Below are positions 48,594 to 57,576 of a stretch of 64,000 nucleotides of DNA, piece by piece. The DNA lies in assembly GCA_016868355.1 (NCBI GenBank), contig VGHB01000009.1:62001-126000 (forward strand). The letters run 5' to 3'. Both the position numbers and the translations under genes were made by a program. Each line of letters starts with the position of its first letter. Positions within the stretch are counted from its first letter, which is position 1. Source of the DNA: Betaproteobacteria bacterium. Lineage in GTDB: Bacteria; Pseudomonadota; Gammaproteobacteria; Burkholderiales; Burkholderiaceae_C. The notes below the pieces were generated by a model. The model was given only the letters and a program-made list of their open reading frames with translations, was not told the DNA's origin and made no database searches.

Positions 48594-48822
48594 AGATCGA
48601 ACTACCGAAGGCACGCTTGGACCCCAGTCACCCTTGGTGACTGTCGCCTGCGCCATGGTGGGGCTCCTGTCTTGAGCAGGCTCGCCCCACCACCCTGAAC
48701 CCACACAAGGGTTCACCACGACCTGCCGCGCGGGGCTGACGGATTGCACCTTCCTCACAACCCCGACCGCGCGGCGGGCTGCCCAGTGGGCTGGTCTGCG
48801 CGGCAAAGCGGAGACGCGGCAC
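48594..48822 (+). promoter_or_regulatory. Hairpin-rich 5' leader of corA
   Basis: Four strong hairpins in a row: CAGTCACC/GGTGACTG (48625-48643, loop of 3); TGGTGGGGC/GCCCCACCA (48656-48692, with inner CCTG/CAGG); GAACCC/GGGTTC (48697-48714); GCCGCGCGG/CCGCGCGGC (48725-48775). A CATAAT -10-like box lies at 48582-48587, which would give a leader of about 230 bases. No known riboswitch core was recognised. The 437 bases between hpf and corA contain no gene. Confidence 0.5.
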
Positions 48823-49797
48823 ATGCTCAATGTGTTCACCCTGGACACAGACGGCCCCCGTGGCCGCCTGTTGCAGCAAGAAATCCACGCACCCCACGAC
48901 CTGGTGCGCCTGTCACCGGTGTGGGTCGACCTCGAAAATCCCTCGCCCGAGGAAAAAGCCTGGGTGACCGATCGTTTTGGCCTAACGATTCCGCAAGATG
49001 CAGTGGACGACGATATTGAGGAATCGGCCCGCTTCTACGAACAAGATAATGGTGAGTTGCACATTCGATCGGACTTTCTGGTCGACGATGCCGATGGGCC
49101 TCGAAACGTACGGGTGGCCTTTATCATGCGAGGCGGCATGTTGTTTTCGGTGCGCAAGGAAGACATTGCCGTCTTCAGACTGCTGCGCCTGCGTGCGCGG
49201 CGCACACCGTCGCTGATTGAAGACGCCAAGGATGTGCTGCTCAAGCTCTATGATGCCGACGCCGAATACTCCGCCGACACGCTTGAGGGCATCTACGATC
49301 GGCTCGAACAGGTTAGCGCTCGGGTTCTCAAACAGGATGTAAACGATGAGGCTGCAGCCCAGGTGCTGTCGGCCATCGCCCGCGAGGAAGACTTGAACGG
49401 TCGGATCCGGCGCAACGTGATGGATACCCGCCGCGCTGTGAGCTTCATGATGCGCAGCCGCATGTTGGGCGCCGAACAGTTCGAGGAAGCCCGCCAGATT
49501 CTGCGCGACATCGACTCGCTGGATTCCCACACCGCCTTCCTCTTCGACAAAATTAACTTCCTGATGGACGCCACCGTCGGCTTTATCAACATCAACCAGA
49601 ACAAGATCATCAAGATCTTCTCAGTGGCCAGCGTGGGGCTGCTGCCGCCCACGCTCATTGCCAGCATCTATGGCATGAACTTCCAGCACATGCCTGAGCT
49701 GAATTGGGAGTACGGCTATCCCTTTGGCATTGCACTGATGCTCGCCTCGGTAGCCGCGCCCTTCATCTACTTTCGCCGCAAGGGCTGGCTGCGCTGA
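48823..49797 (+). CDS. corA: Magnesium/cobalt transporter CorA
   Basis: 324 residues. Seen: a long cytoplasmic N-terminal domain, then SFMMRSRML and the stalk helix, the first membrane helix FSVASVGLLPPTLIASIY followed by the selectivity motif YGMNFQHMPEL, and the second helix near the C-terminus ending FRRKGWLR. It forms a pentameric channel for magnesium and some other divalent ions. The ATG at 48823 has GCGGAG about 10 bases upstream. The structured leader before it may regulate it. Confidence 0.95.
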   Translation: MLNVFTLDTDGPRGRLLQQEIHAPHDLVRLSPVWVDLENPSPEEKAWVTDRFGLTIPQDAVDDDIEESARFYEQDNGELHIRSDFLVDDADGPRNVRVAFIMRGGMLFSVRKEDIAVFRLLRLRARRTPSLIEDAKDVLLKLYDADAEYSADTLEGIYDRLEQVSARVLKQDVNDEAAAQVLSAIAREEDLNGRIRRNVMDTRRAVSFMMRSRMLGAEQFEEARQILRDIDSLDSHTAFLFDKINFLMDATVGFININQNKIIKIFSVASVGLLPPTLIASIYGMNFQHMPELNWEYGYPFGIALMLASVAAPFIYFRRKGWLR

Positions 49798-50060
49798 TCA
49801 AGCCTGAGGCGCTGCGTTGAAGCGCAAGGAAAAACGGGTGCCCGGGTGGCTCACACCCGGGGCTCGGGCGCGCGCATCCTCAATACTGATCACCCCGCCG
49901 TGGCGGTCCACGACTTCGCGCACCATGGCCAAACCCAAACCCGAGCCATCGGCCAGCACCTGGTCGTCTTCTGTAATCAGGATGCTCAAGGGGCTGACTC
50001 CTCGCTCCGTGACGAACGATCGGCGCCGCTGGGCCCGGGTCGGTCTTTGACAGCCTTTCT
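49798..50060 (-). pseudogene. 3' remnant of a sensor histidine kinase gene
   Basis: The 63-codon frame at 49798-49989 reads as the very end of a histidine kinase ATPase domain: G2-box DGSGLGLAMVREVVDRHGG followed by GTRFSLRF and stop. Upstream, in another frame, LERLSKTDPGPAAP may be a decayed F-box region. The sensor, dimerisation and most of the ATP-binding domain are missing. It ends exactly at the corA stop. Probably the leftover of a two-component gene pair that flanks recA in relatives. Confidence 0.6.
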
Positions 50061-50147
50061 AGGGACGGCTCATCGGCTGTCCCTAGCGGGTGTTCCAGGG
50101 GTTCACGGACCGCTCGCCCCCCCACTGAGCGGGATTGACGGGCCCGC

Positions 50148-50167
50148 TATACTGTACGAATATCCAG
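50148..50167 (+). promoter_or_regulatory. recA promoter with LexA (SOS) box
   Basis: TATACT at 50148-50153 as a -10 element, overlapped by CTGT-N8-CCAG (50152-50167), very close to the LexA consensus CTGT-N8-ACAG. A TTGACG lies at 50135-50140, only 7 bases before TATACT but 17 before GAATAT, so the exact promoter is uncertain. Confidence 0.75.
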
Positions 50168-50335
50168 TTCATGGAGTTGAGTCCCGCCAACGCCCGGCAG
50201 CCTGAAGTTGCCGCCCAAACCCCGTTATTTCGTACCACAACAGGCTCACGCCATGAGCCTGTAAACCTGCAGACTCCTCACCATGCCCAGGCCCCAGGCC
50301 CTGTCCGCCACCCCTCAATTGAACCGGAGATTTCC

Positions 50336-51376
50336 ATGGATGCACCCGTCAAAGCCCTGAACACCGAAAAGGCTAAGGCCCTGGCCGCCGCCCTTGCCCA
50401 GATCGAAAAGCAATTCGGCAAGGGCTCCATCATGCGCCTGGGCGAAGGCGAGGCCGTGGAAGACATCCAGGTCGTCTCCACCGGCTCCCTCGGGCTCGAC
50501 ATCGCCTTGGGCGTCGGCGGTCTGCCACGCGGTCGGGTCATCGAAATCTACGGCCCGGAGTCCTCAGGCAAAACCACCCTCACCCTGCAGGTGGTAGCCC
50601 AAATGCAGGCCATCGGCGGCACCTGTGCCTTCATCGATGCTGAACACGCGCTCGACGTGCAGTACGCCCAAAAGCTGGGGGTGAATCTGCAAGACTTGTT
50701 GATCAGCCAGCCCGACACCGGCGAGCAAGCCCTGGAAATCGTCGATTCGCTGGTTCGCTCGGGCGCCGTTGACCTGGTCATCATTGACTCGGTGGCAGCG
50801 CTCACGCCGAAGGCCGAACTCGAAGGTGAAATGGGCGACTCCCTGCCCGGCCTGCAGGCCCGCCTCATGAGCCAGGCTCTGCGCAAACTCACCGCCACCA
50901 TCAAAAAGACCAACTGCACCGTCATCTTCATCAACCAAATCCGCATGAAGATCGGTGTTATGTTCGGCAGCCCGGAAACCACCACCGGCGGCAACGCCCT
51001 AAAGTTCTACGCCTCGGTACGCCTGGACATCCGCCGCACCGGCAGCATCAAAAAGGGTGAAGAGGTCATCGGCTCAGAAACCCGGGTCAAGGTCGTCAAA
51101 AACAAGGTGAGTCCGCCTTTCAAGACCGCCGAATTCGACATCCTCTATGGTGAAGGCATCAGTCGCGAAGGGGAGATCATCGACATGGGTGTACAGGCCC
51201 AGGTTGTCGACAAGTCTGGCGCTTGGTACGCCTACAAGGGCGAAAAAATCGGGCAAGGCAAAGACAACGCCCGCGAATTCCTGCGCGAGAACCCGGACAT
51301 AGCCGTGGAAATCGAAAACCGCATCCGCGAGTTCATGGGCATCCCCCTGCTCGAAGTTTCGGGCGACGCCGCCTAA
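50336..51376 (+). CDS. recA: Recombinase RecA
   Basis: 346 residues. Seen: Walker [14 protein letters not shown], Walker [19 protein letters not shown], the RecA signature [20 protein letters not shown] and the C-terminal acidic-poor domain. It forms the strand-exchange filament and triggers LexA cleavage. The ATG at 50336 has CGGAGA 5 bases upstream; the frame is open back to 50135 but this part is non-coding. The 168 bases between SOS box and start form a leader without a recognisable gene. recX follows. Confidence 0.98.
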   Translation: MDAPVKALNTEKAKALAAALAQIEKQFGKGSIMRLGEGEAVEDIQVVSTGSLGLDIALGVGGLPRGRVIEIYGPESSGKTTLTLQVVAQMQAIGGTCAFIDAEHALDVQYAQKLGVNLQDLLISQPDTGEQALEIVDSLVRSGAVDLVIIDSVAALTPKAELEGEMGDSLPGLQARLMSQALRKLTATIKKTNCTVIFINQIRMKIGVMFGSPETTTGGNALKFYASVRLDIRRTGSIKKGEEVIGSETRVKVVKNKVSPPFKTAEFDILYGEGISREGEIIDMGVQAQVVDKSGAWYAYKGEKIGQGKDNAREFLRENPDIAVEIENRIREFMGIPLLEVSGDAA

Positions 51377-51383
51377 GGGTTTA

Positions 51384-51402
51384 GGCGCGCCTGGTGCGCG
51401 CC
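51384..51402 (+). terminator. Hairpin between recA and recX
   Basis: Stem GGCGCGC with GCGCGCC around a 5-base loop, 7 bases after the recA stop and 6 before the recX ATG. There is no T-run. It may lower read-through or stabilise the recA message, so that recX is made in smaller amounts. Confidence 0.45.
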
Positions 51403-51408
51403 AGGTCC

Positions 51409-51924
51409 ATGCCACCGCCACGCAAGCCGCTGTCTCTAAAGACCAGGGCCCTACAGGCTCTGGCCCTTCGAGAACACAGCCGCAGCGAACTGCGTGGCAA
51501 GTTGTTGCGCCGTGCGGGCCGTCAAGCGACCGGCCCTGCGCCAGGGGCGCAAGCGCCGGGGCCCGGGCCGAACGCAGACGAGGTCGACGCGCTGCTCGAC
51601 GCCCTGCAGGCCCAGGGCCTGCTCAGCCCCGAGCGATTCATCGAATCGCGTGTACACGCCCGTTCCGCCCGCTTCGGCAACCGCCGGATACAAGCTGAAC
51701 TGGCACAACACGGTCTGCAGCTTGACACCCAGACCGCTGAGATATTGCGCGCCAGCGAACTGGAGCGCGCGCGCGCGGTTTGGTTTCGCCGCTACGGGAT
51801 GCGGCCGCCCGAAGCCCCTCTGGAAGCCGCCGACGTCGCACGCCAAATGCGTTTCTTGGCCGCCCGAGGTTTCAGCCCAGAGGTGATCCGCCGGGTCGTC
51901 AAGGGCGGGCCGCACGAGGATTGA
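51409..51924 (+). CDS. recX: Regulatory protein RecX
   Basis: About 171 residues. Seen: tandem three-helix repeats with LKTRALQALALREHSRSEL, DALLDALQAQGLLSPERFIE, ARFGNRRIQAELAQHGL and a final MRFLAARGFSPEVIRRVVKG. RecX caps and inhibits RecA filaments. A short insert rich in G, P and A sits between the first two helices (about residues 35-55). The ATG at 51409 is preferred over GTG at 51394, which lies in the hairpin. Confidence 0.93.
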   Translation: MPPPRKPLSLKTRALQALALREHSRSELRGKLLRRAGRQATGPAPGAQAPGPGPNADEVDALLDALQAQGLLSPERFIESRVHARSARFGNRRIQAELAQHGLQLDTQTAEILRASELERARAVWFRRYGMRPPEAPLEAADVARQMRFLAARGFSPEVIRRVVKGGPHED

Positions 51925-52021
51925 GGCGGCTGACCCTGCGGGCCCGCGTGATACATTGATCAACGGGTTGACCGACCGGTTAGACAATTGCGTCGCAGCT
52001 GCATGGTTCTGCAGTGGCGGT

Positions 52022-52056
52022 TGACACCGTAACCGGCCACTGTCCGGTCGGTGTCA
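52022..52056 (+). promoter_or_regulatory. Hairpin in the sucC leader
   Basis: Eight-base stem TGACACCG with CGGTGTCA, and an inner CCGG/CCGG pair. It lies about 115 bases upstream of the sucC ATG in a 248-base gene-free region that also contains TTGACC and GACCGACCGG motifs. Possible leader structure; no named RNA family was recognised. Confidence 0.35.
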
Positions 52057-52172
52057 GTTCATAGCCAAGTTCCTGGCTCACAATCCGGGCCGTTTCAGGT
52101 CCGCACGGGTCGGCATCGGACTTCAGTGAATGTCCGTGACTGGGCCGGCACATCCGCTACCAAGAGGGAGCC

Positions 52173-53333
52173 ATGAAGATCCACGAGTACCAAGGCAAGG
52201 AAATCCTGCGCCAGTTCGGCGTCCCGGTGCCGCGCGGCTATGCCGCCTTCACCGTTCAGGAGGCTGTCGAAGCAGCTCAGAAACTGGGCACGCCCGTGTG
52301 TGTGGTCAAGGCGCAGATTCATGCCGGCGGCCGCGGCAAGGGCGGTGGCGTCAAGCTCGCCCGCTCTGTGGACGATGTGAAGACGCTGTCAGGGCAAATA
52401 CTGGGCATGCAACTCAAGACGCATCAAACCGGCCCTGAGGGTCAAAAGGTCCGCCGCCTCTACATTGAAGAAGGTGCCGATATCGGTAAGGAGTACTACG
52501 TATCGGTCGTCACCGACCGCGCCACGCAGAAGGTAGCTTTCATCGCCTCCAGCGAAGGCGGCATGGACATCGAAGAGGTGGCCCACAGCCGCCCCGAGAA
52601 AATCTGCAAGGTCTTTGTCGACCCGCTTAAGGGCCTGACCGATGAGCAAGCCAGCGAAATCGCACGTGGCATTCAAATGCCCGAGCGCTCGGTGGCGCAA
52701 ACCAAAGATGTGTTCCAAAAGCTCTACCGGTGCTACATGGGAACCGACGCCTCGCTGGTGGAAATCAACCCCCTGAACTGCGACAGCAAGGGCCAGATCA
52801 TCGCCCTGGATGCGAAATTTAATTTTGACTCCAACGCCCTGTTCCGCCACCCGGAATTCATGGCCTACCGCGACCTCGACGAAGAAGACGCGGCGGAAAT
52901 CGAGGCTAGCAAGTTCGATTTGGCCTACATCAGCCTGGACGGCAACATCGGCTGTTTGGTTAACGGCGCCGGCCTGGCGATGGCGACAATGGACACCATC
53001 AAGCTATTCGGTGGCGAGCCCGCCAACTTCCTGGACGTGGGCGGCGGCGCAACAGCCGAGAAGGTCACAGAGGCCTTCAAGATCATGCTGAAGAACCCGG
53101 CCGTCAAGGGCATCCTGGTCAATATCTTTGGCGGCATCATGCGCTGCGACACCATTGCCGAAGGCGTCATCGCCGCATGCAAGGCGGTGAACCTGCAAGT
53201 GCCGCTGGTGGTGCGCATGAAGGGCACCAATGAAGACATCGGCAAGAAGATGCTGGCCGAGTCAGGCCTGCCCATCATCGCCGCCGACACCATGGCCGAA
53301 GCTGCCGCAAAGATCGTAAGCGCAGTGGCCTAA
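52173..53333 (+). CDS. sucC: Succinyl-CoA synthetase, beta subunit
   Basis: 386 residues. Seen: [20 protein letters not shown], the ATP-grasp part with [40 protein letters not shown], and [33 protein letters not shown]. It holds the nucleotide site of the TCA enzyme that converts succinyl-CoA to succinate with ATP or GTP formation. AGAGGGAG lies before the ATG. Followed by sucD after 124 bases, an unusually long gap with a duplicated sequence. Confidence 0.97.
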   Translation: MKIHEYQGKEILRQFGVPVPRGYAAFTVQEAVEAAQKLGTPVCVVKAQIHAGGRGKGGGVKLARSVDDVKTLSGQILGMQLKTHQTGPEGQKVRRLYIEEGADIGKEYYVSVVTDRATQKVAFIASSEGGMDIEEVAHSRPEKICKVFVDPLKGLTDEQASEIARGIQMPERSVAQTKDVFQKLYRCYMGTDASLVEINPLNCDSKGQIIALDAKFNFDSNALFRHPEFMAYRDLDEEDAAEIEASKFDLAYISLDGNIGCLVNGAGLAMATMDTIKLFGGEPANFLDVGGGATAEKVTEAFKIMLKNPAVKGILVNIFGGIMRCDTIAEGVIAACKAVNLQVPLVVRMKGTNEDIGKKMLAESGLPIIAADTMAEAAAKIVSAVA

Positions 53334-53428
53334 TGACCCTGCGGGACAGATCGCCCGCGCGCAGCGGGTAGCACTGACCCCTCTGAATGATCTTGAGGGA
53401 CAAACCGTCCGAGCGCAGCGAGCAGCTC
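53332..53428. repeat. Imperfect direct repeat in the sucC-sucD gap
   Basis: Two copies of about 43 bases, roughly 53332-53374 and 53386-53428, with the shared cores AATGA, GGGACA and GCGCAGCG. In the 32-base core from GGGACA onward 25 positions agree. The first copy includes the sucC stop codon; each copy can form a small GC-rich hairpin. Confidence 0.7.
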
Positions 53429-53457
53429 CGTCCCCAACCGACTAAAAGGACCCCAAC

Positions 53458-54351
53458 ATGTCCATCCTGATCAACCAATACACCAAGGTCATCACCCAAG
53501 GCATCACCGGCAAGACCGGCCAGTTCCACACCCTGGGCTGCCAGGCCTATGCCAACGGCAAGAACTGCTTCGTGGCCGGGGTGAACCCCAAGAAGGCCAG
53601 CGAGAAGTTCTCCGACATCCCCATCTACGCCAGCGTCAAGGAAGCTTCTGGACAAACCGGCGCCACGGTCAGCGTCATCTATGTGCCACCTGCCGGAGCC
53701 GCAGACGCCATTTGGGAAGCGGTAGAGGCTGACCTCGACCTGGTGGTGTGCATCACCGAAGGCATCCCGGTGCGCGACATGCTCATGGTGCGCAACAAAA
53801 TGAAGGCCAAGGAAGCTGCCGGCGGCAAGAAGACCCTGTTGCTGGGCCCCAACTGCCCCGGCCTGATCACGCCTGAAGAAATCAAGATCGGCATCATGCC
53901 TGGCCACATTCACCGAAAGGGCCGCATCGGCGTGGTCAGCCGCTCGGGTACGCTGACCTATGAAGCCGTGGCCCAACTCACCGAGATCGGTCTGGGCCAA
54001 TCCAGTGCCGTGGGCATCGGCGGCGACCCGATCAACGGCTTGAAGCACATTGATGTGATGAAGGCCTTCAATGACGACCCTGACACGGACGCCGTCATCA
54101 TGATTGGCGAGATCGGCGGCCCTGACGAAGCCGAAGCTGCATACTGGTGCAAGGCGAATATGAAGAAGCCTATCGTGGGCTTCATCGCCGGCGTCACCGC
54201 CCCCCCGGGCAAGCGCATGGGCCACGCTGGCGCGCTGATCAGCGGTGGCGCCGACACGGCCAACGCCAAGTTGGCGGTGATGGAAGCCTGCGGCTTTAAG
54301 GTGACACGCAACCCCTCCGAAATGGCCAAGCTGCTCAAAGCCATGCTCTGA
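53458..54351 (+). CDS. sucD: Succinyl-CoA synthetase, alpha subunit
   Basis: 297 residues. Seen: GITGKTGQFHTLGCQAYANG binding CoA, VYVPPAGAADAI-like region, GPNCPGLITPEEIKIGIMPG, SRSGTLTYEAVAQLTEIGLG, and the phosphohistidine loop MGHAGALISGG (His256). It carries the phosphorylated histidine of the TCA enzyme and works with sucC. The ATG at 53458 follows an AAAAGGA ribosome site. Downstream, 262 bases without a convincing gene precede the TerC gene. Confidence 0.97.
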   Translation: MSILINQYTKVITQGITGKTGQFHTLGCQAYANGKNCFVAGVNPKKASEKFSDIPIYASVKEASGQTGATVSVIYVPPAGAADAIWEAVEADLDLVVCITEGIPVRDMLMVRNKMKAKEAAGGKKTLLLGPNCPGLITPEEIKIGIMPGHIHRKGRIGVVSRSGTLTYEAVAQLTEIGLGQSSAVGIGGDPINGLKHIDVMKAFNDDPDTDAVIMIGEIGGPDEAEAAYWCKANMKKPIVGFIAGVTAPPGKRMGHAGALISGGADTANAKLAVMEACGFKVTRNPSEMAKLLKAML

Positions 54352-54613
54352 AGCGGCGCCGATTGAGAGCCTTGGGGTTAAACTACCGGGCGGCTCCAAG
54401 CCGTGTCGGTGCCTGAAGGCTCCCACGGTTTGATGCATCGTCACCGCGACAGCCAGCCTATCGCCGCTCCCGGTACATCAGGTACGCTAACGGCGTGGCG
54501 AGCAAGAACTTCGACAGCGCTGTGGGCAAGGCGTCGCCCGAAAGCTGGCTTCACCGCTGTATTCGCGCGGCTTCAGGTCGCCGGCAAGGCGCTACATCAC
54601 ACATCGTACAAGC

Positions 54614-55339
54614 ATGGACTTTTTCACTGCCGACTTTCTCTCTGCCGTCCTGGCCATCATTCTCATCGACATCGTCCTGGGTGGCGATAACGCCGTGGTG
54701 ATCGCACTGGCCTGCCGCAAACTGCCGGACAAGCAGCGCCGTTTGGGGATCATCTACGGCACCGCCGGCGCTGTTGGCTTGCGCGTGGTGCTGGTCTTCT
54801 TTGCCCTGACCCTGCTGGCTATCCCCTTCCTGAAGATTGTGGGCGCTTTGTTGCTGGTGTGGATTGGCGTGAAGCTCTTAGCCCCCAACGATGAAGACAC
54901 CCACGGCAACATCGAAGGCTCGGATCGGCTGTGGTCTGCGGTCAAGACGGTGATCGTGGCGGACCTGGTGATGAGCATCGACAATGTGATTGCCATCGCC
55001 GGTGCTGCTGAAGCGGGCGGCGGCGAGCACAAAATGCACCTGGTGATCTTTGGACTGCTGGTCAGCATTCCCATCATCGTCTGGGGCAGTCAGTTTGTTA
55101 TGAAACTCATGGACCGCTTCCCGGTCATCATCACCGCCGGGGGCATGCTCTTGGGCTGGATCGCCGGCACCATGTTGGTGAGCGACCCGGCCGTGGCCAA
55201 CACGCAGGCCTGGACCTGGTTCCCCAAGGTGCCCCAAACCGATTTGGTGCGCTACGCAGCCGGTATCTCCGGCGCCCTGTTGGTGCTGCTGATCGGCAGG
55301 CGCTTGGCCGCTCCGAAGCCGCCAGCCGAGGCTGCCTGA
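54614..55339 (+). CDS. TerC family integral membrane protein
   Basis: 241 residues with about seven hydrophobic segments. Seen: [20 protein letters not shown] near the N-terminus and [20 protein letters not shown] later, the paired acidic DNA/DN motifs of TerC/YjbE proteins, which help export manganese or metallate secreted proteins in characterised members. It lies between sucD and the pilin gene, as in related Burkholderiales. The 262-base upstream region was checked for a manganese (yybP-ykoY) riboswitch; no convincing core was seen. Confidence 0.9.
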   Translation: MDFFTADFLSAVLAIILIDIVLGGDNAVVIALACRKLPDKQRRLGIIYGTAGAVGLRVVLVFFALTLLAIPFLKIVGALLLVWIGVKLLAPNDEDTHGNIEGSDRLWSAVKTVIVADLVMSIDNVIAIAGAAEAGGGEHKMHLVIFGLLVSIPIIVWGSQFVMKLMDRFPVIITAGGMLLGWIAGTMLVSDPAVANTQAWTWFPKVPQTDLVRYAAGISGALLVLLIGRRLAAPKPPAEAA

Positions 55340-55448
55340 TCCCCCCACAGGAGCACCCGAAACCCACCCCTTCGGGCCTGTGTTCCGCCAAGCCTGCAGA
55401 GATATAGTGCTTTGCCTTGAACCGCAAGAACGAAACCGGGAGGGGCCC

Positions 55449-55898
55449 ATGATGCATACCAAAACCGAAAGGTTTCGCGCACACCGCAGGCACGCCCAAC
55501 AGGGCTTCACACTCATTGAGTTGATGATCGTGGTGGCCATTGTTGCCGTGTTGGCCTCCATCGCTTTGCCCCAGTATCGAAACTATGTGGCCAAGGCCGA
55601 GGTTGGCACGGCCGTATCAAACGTGGCTGGCGAAAAGGTAAAAGTGGCCGAGGCAGCCAATGCGGCTTCGGCCGATGGCTGCGCAAGCCTGCCAGCCAGC
55701 ATCTGTGCGGCCACCGGCAATACCATCACCCTGACCGGGCGCTACCCGGCCACCGCCGCCACCGACGCGGCGGCCAGCACGATCGTCACCCTCAAGGTCG
55801 TGGACATCACCCAATCGCCCATCACCTGGGAGTGCAAGGTGAGCAAGTCGGCGGTGGCAGGCTACCAGTCCGACGACTGCGACAAACTATCCCCCTGA
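55449..55898 (+). CDS. pilA: Type IV pilin (PilA-like)
   Basis: 149 residues. Seen: leader peptide ending QQG before [20 protein letters not shown], the class III prepilin signature with Glu5, then a short globular domain with cysteine pairs ([11 protein letters not shown] and WECKVSKS with SDDCDK) likely forming disulfides. It is the major or a major-like subunit of type IV pili after PilD cleavage. GGGAGGGG lies just upstream of the ATG at 55449; a second ATG follows directly. The next gene begins immediately after its stop. Confidence 0.92.
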   Translation: MMHTKTERFRAHRRHAQQGFTLIELMIVVAIVAVLASIALPQYRNYVAKAEVGTAVSNVAGEKVKVAEAANAASADGCASLPASICAATGNTITLTGRYPATAATDAAASTIVTLKVVDITQSPITWECKVSKSAVAGYQSDDCDKLSP

Positions 55899-57536
55899 AT
55901 GCTGCTGTCGCACCGGGCGAGCCTGCCGGTCTTGGCGCTGCTGTCGGCTTCGCCAGCACTGGTGCCCACCGGCTCTGCGCCATTTGTGACGGCACCTGCT
56001 GAAATCTGGGCCCTTGCGGTGTCGGGTTTGGTGGCCCTGGCCATCGGGGCGTACACCTGGCAGCAAGCGCCGCTGCAAGTGGCGGCCTTCCCAGTGCCGG
56101 ACCAGCGGCAATCCCCATGGCCCGCATTGTTGATGACCTCCGCGGCTGTGGCTGGTTTGCTCAGCGCCTTGATTGCCGTGGTGCAGGTGCTCGGGCCCCA
56201 GGCCCTAGAGGGTCCGATGGGCAACTGGATACAGCCCAGCCATGACCCCAGACGGGCGGTGGGCCACCTGCGCCAACCCAACCATCTGGCCACCCTGCTG
56301 TTGTGGGGAACACTGGCGTGGGCGGTGCTGCACGCACAGGCACTGCTGCCACGGGGCACGGGCAGCGGCGGTATGGCCCTGTTCATGCTGGCGGTGGTGT
56401 TCACGGGCTCGCGCACAGGACTGTTGGGGGTGGCACTGCTGCCCTTGTGGGCCTTGATGGACCGCCGCTTACCCGCCAACACCCGGCGCCTGCTGCTGTT
56501 GGCTCCCGTGATGGCAGCCGCCACGGTGTGGGCCCTGGTGGAATCGGCCGCGCAGGGGGGGCCGGCCTTGGGTGTGGTCACCCGGATCGAACAAGTGCAA
56601 GGCGGTGAAGTCTCCAGCGGTCGCTGGGCCATTTGGGCCAACGCCAGCGAACTGATTGCACAACAACCGTGGGATGGCGTGGGCATCGGGCACTTCAACA
56701 TCGCCTGGACCCTCACGCCCATGAGCGACCGCCCTGGCGAGCCCTTCGGTCACGCCCACAACCTGCCCTTGCATCTGTTGACGGTTTTGGGAGTGCCGCT
56801 GGGGTTGGCGCTGTCCCTGGCAATCGGCTGCTTGATCCATCGAGCCACGATGAGAGCCTGGTCTGCAAGCCTCCCCCCCGGTGAAGGCCTGCAACGGCGC
56901 GGCGCCTGGCTCTTGCTGTTGGCTATAGGCTGGCACAGCCTCCTGGAATTTCCGCTGTGGTACGCGTACTTCAGCCTGCCCACGGCCTTGGCCTTGGTGG
57001 TTTGCTTGGGCTGGGACCGGCCACTGAACAAGGCTGCGCGCTGGCAGGCGCTTTGGCTCATGCTGACCGGCAGCTCGCTGCTGGTGGTGTCTGCATGGGC
57101 CTTTACCGACATGCGGATTGTGCGCGCCATCTACTCGCCCCAGGCCGACGCGGGGCCCCTGTCGCAACGCATCGATCAGGGCGAGCAAGCCACCTGGTTC
57201 AGCGACCATGCGCACTACGCGCGTGCGGTCACCCTGCAGCCGCAGCCTGGGCAATCCTGGTCGGGCGCCACTGACCACACCTTCGAGCGCGCCAGCCATG
57301 TGTTGCTGGACCCTCGGCTGTTGATGGCCTGGGCAGACGCTCTGGCCGCGCGCAACGCCGGTCATGACCGAGACCGCGCGCGCTACCTCGCCGCACGGTT
57401 GCGAGAATTCCACCATCCCTCAGCACAGGCGTGGCTGCAGGCCTGTGACAACCCACAGACCCCTGCATGGCGCCGATTTGTTTGCGAAGCGCCGCAGCAT
57501 GCTTGGGCTTGGCGAGACTTCGTCGCACAGCCTTAG
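55899..57536 (+). CDS. PglL-type O-oligosaccharyltransferase / Wzy-family membrane protein
   Basis: 545 residues with about ten transmembrane segments. Seen: GHLRQPNHLATLLLWG, a PglL_A/Wzy motif, a large periplasmic-loop motif HAHNLPLHLLTVLGVPLG in the Wzy_C domain, then WHSLLEFPLWYAYFSLP and a soluble C-terminal part (residues ~395-545) resembling Wzy_C_2. Such proteins transfer preassembled glycans to pilin. Its ATG directly follows the pilA stop (TGAATG), a strong sign that pilin is its substrate. O-antigen ligase activity is the alternative. Confidence 0.88.
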   Translation: MLLSHRASLPVLALLSASPALVPTGSAPFVTAPAEIWALAVSGLVALAIGAYTWQQAPLQVAAFPVPDQRQSPWPALLMTSAAVAGLLSALIAVVQVLGPQALEGPMGNWIQPSHDPRRAVGHLRQPNHLATLLLWGTLAWAVLHAQALLPRGTGSGGMALFMLAVVFTGSRTGLLGVALLPLWALMDRRLPANTRRLLLLAPVMAAATVWALVESAAQGGPALGVVTRIEQVQGGEVSSGRWAIWANASELIAQQPWDGVGIGHFNIAWTLTPMSDRPGEPFGHAHNLPLHLLTVLGVPLGLALSLAIGCLIHRATMRAWSASLPPGEGLQRRGAWLLLLAIGWHSLLEFPLWYAYFSLPTALALVVCLGWDRPLNKAARWQALWLMLTGSSLLVVSAWAFTDMRIVRAIYSPQADAGPLSQRIDQGEQATWFSDHAHYARAVTLQPQPGQSWSGATDHTFERASHVLLDPRLLMAWADALAARNAGHDRDRARYLAARLREFHHPSAQAWLQACDNPQTPAWRRFVCEAPQHAWAWRDFVAQP

Positions 57537-57576
57537 CACAGCATTGGCGCCAAACGGGCGCCAGCCCGCCGGCCGC

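Noticed and set aside
50135-50335. Open frame upstream of the recA ATG
   Set aside because: It contains the SOS box and promoter region; no RecA homology before 50336, where a good ribosome site lies.
54352-54613. Possible manganese (yybP-ykoY) riboswitch before the TerC gene, and a 95-codon frame there
   Set aside because: TerC genes often have this riboswitch, but the conserved core bases were not found; the frame overlaps TerC in another phase and has no domain.
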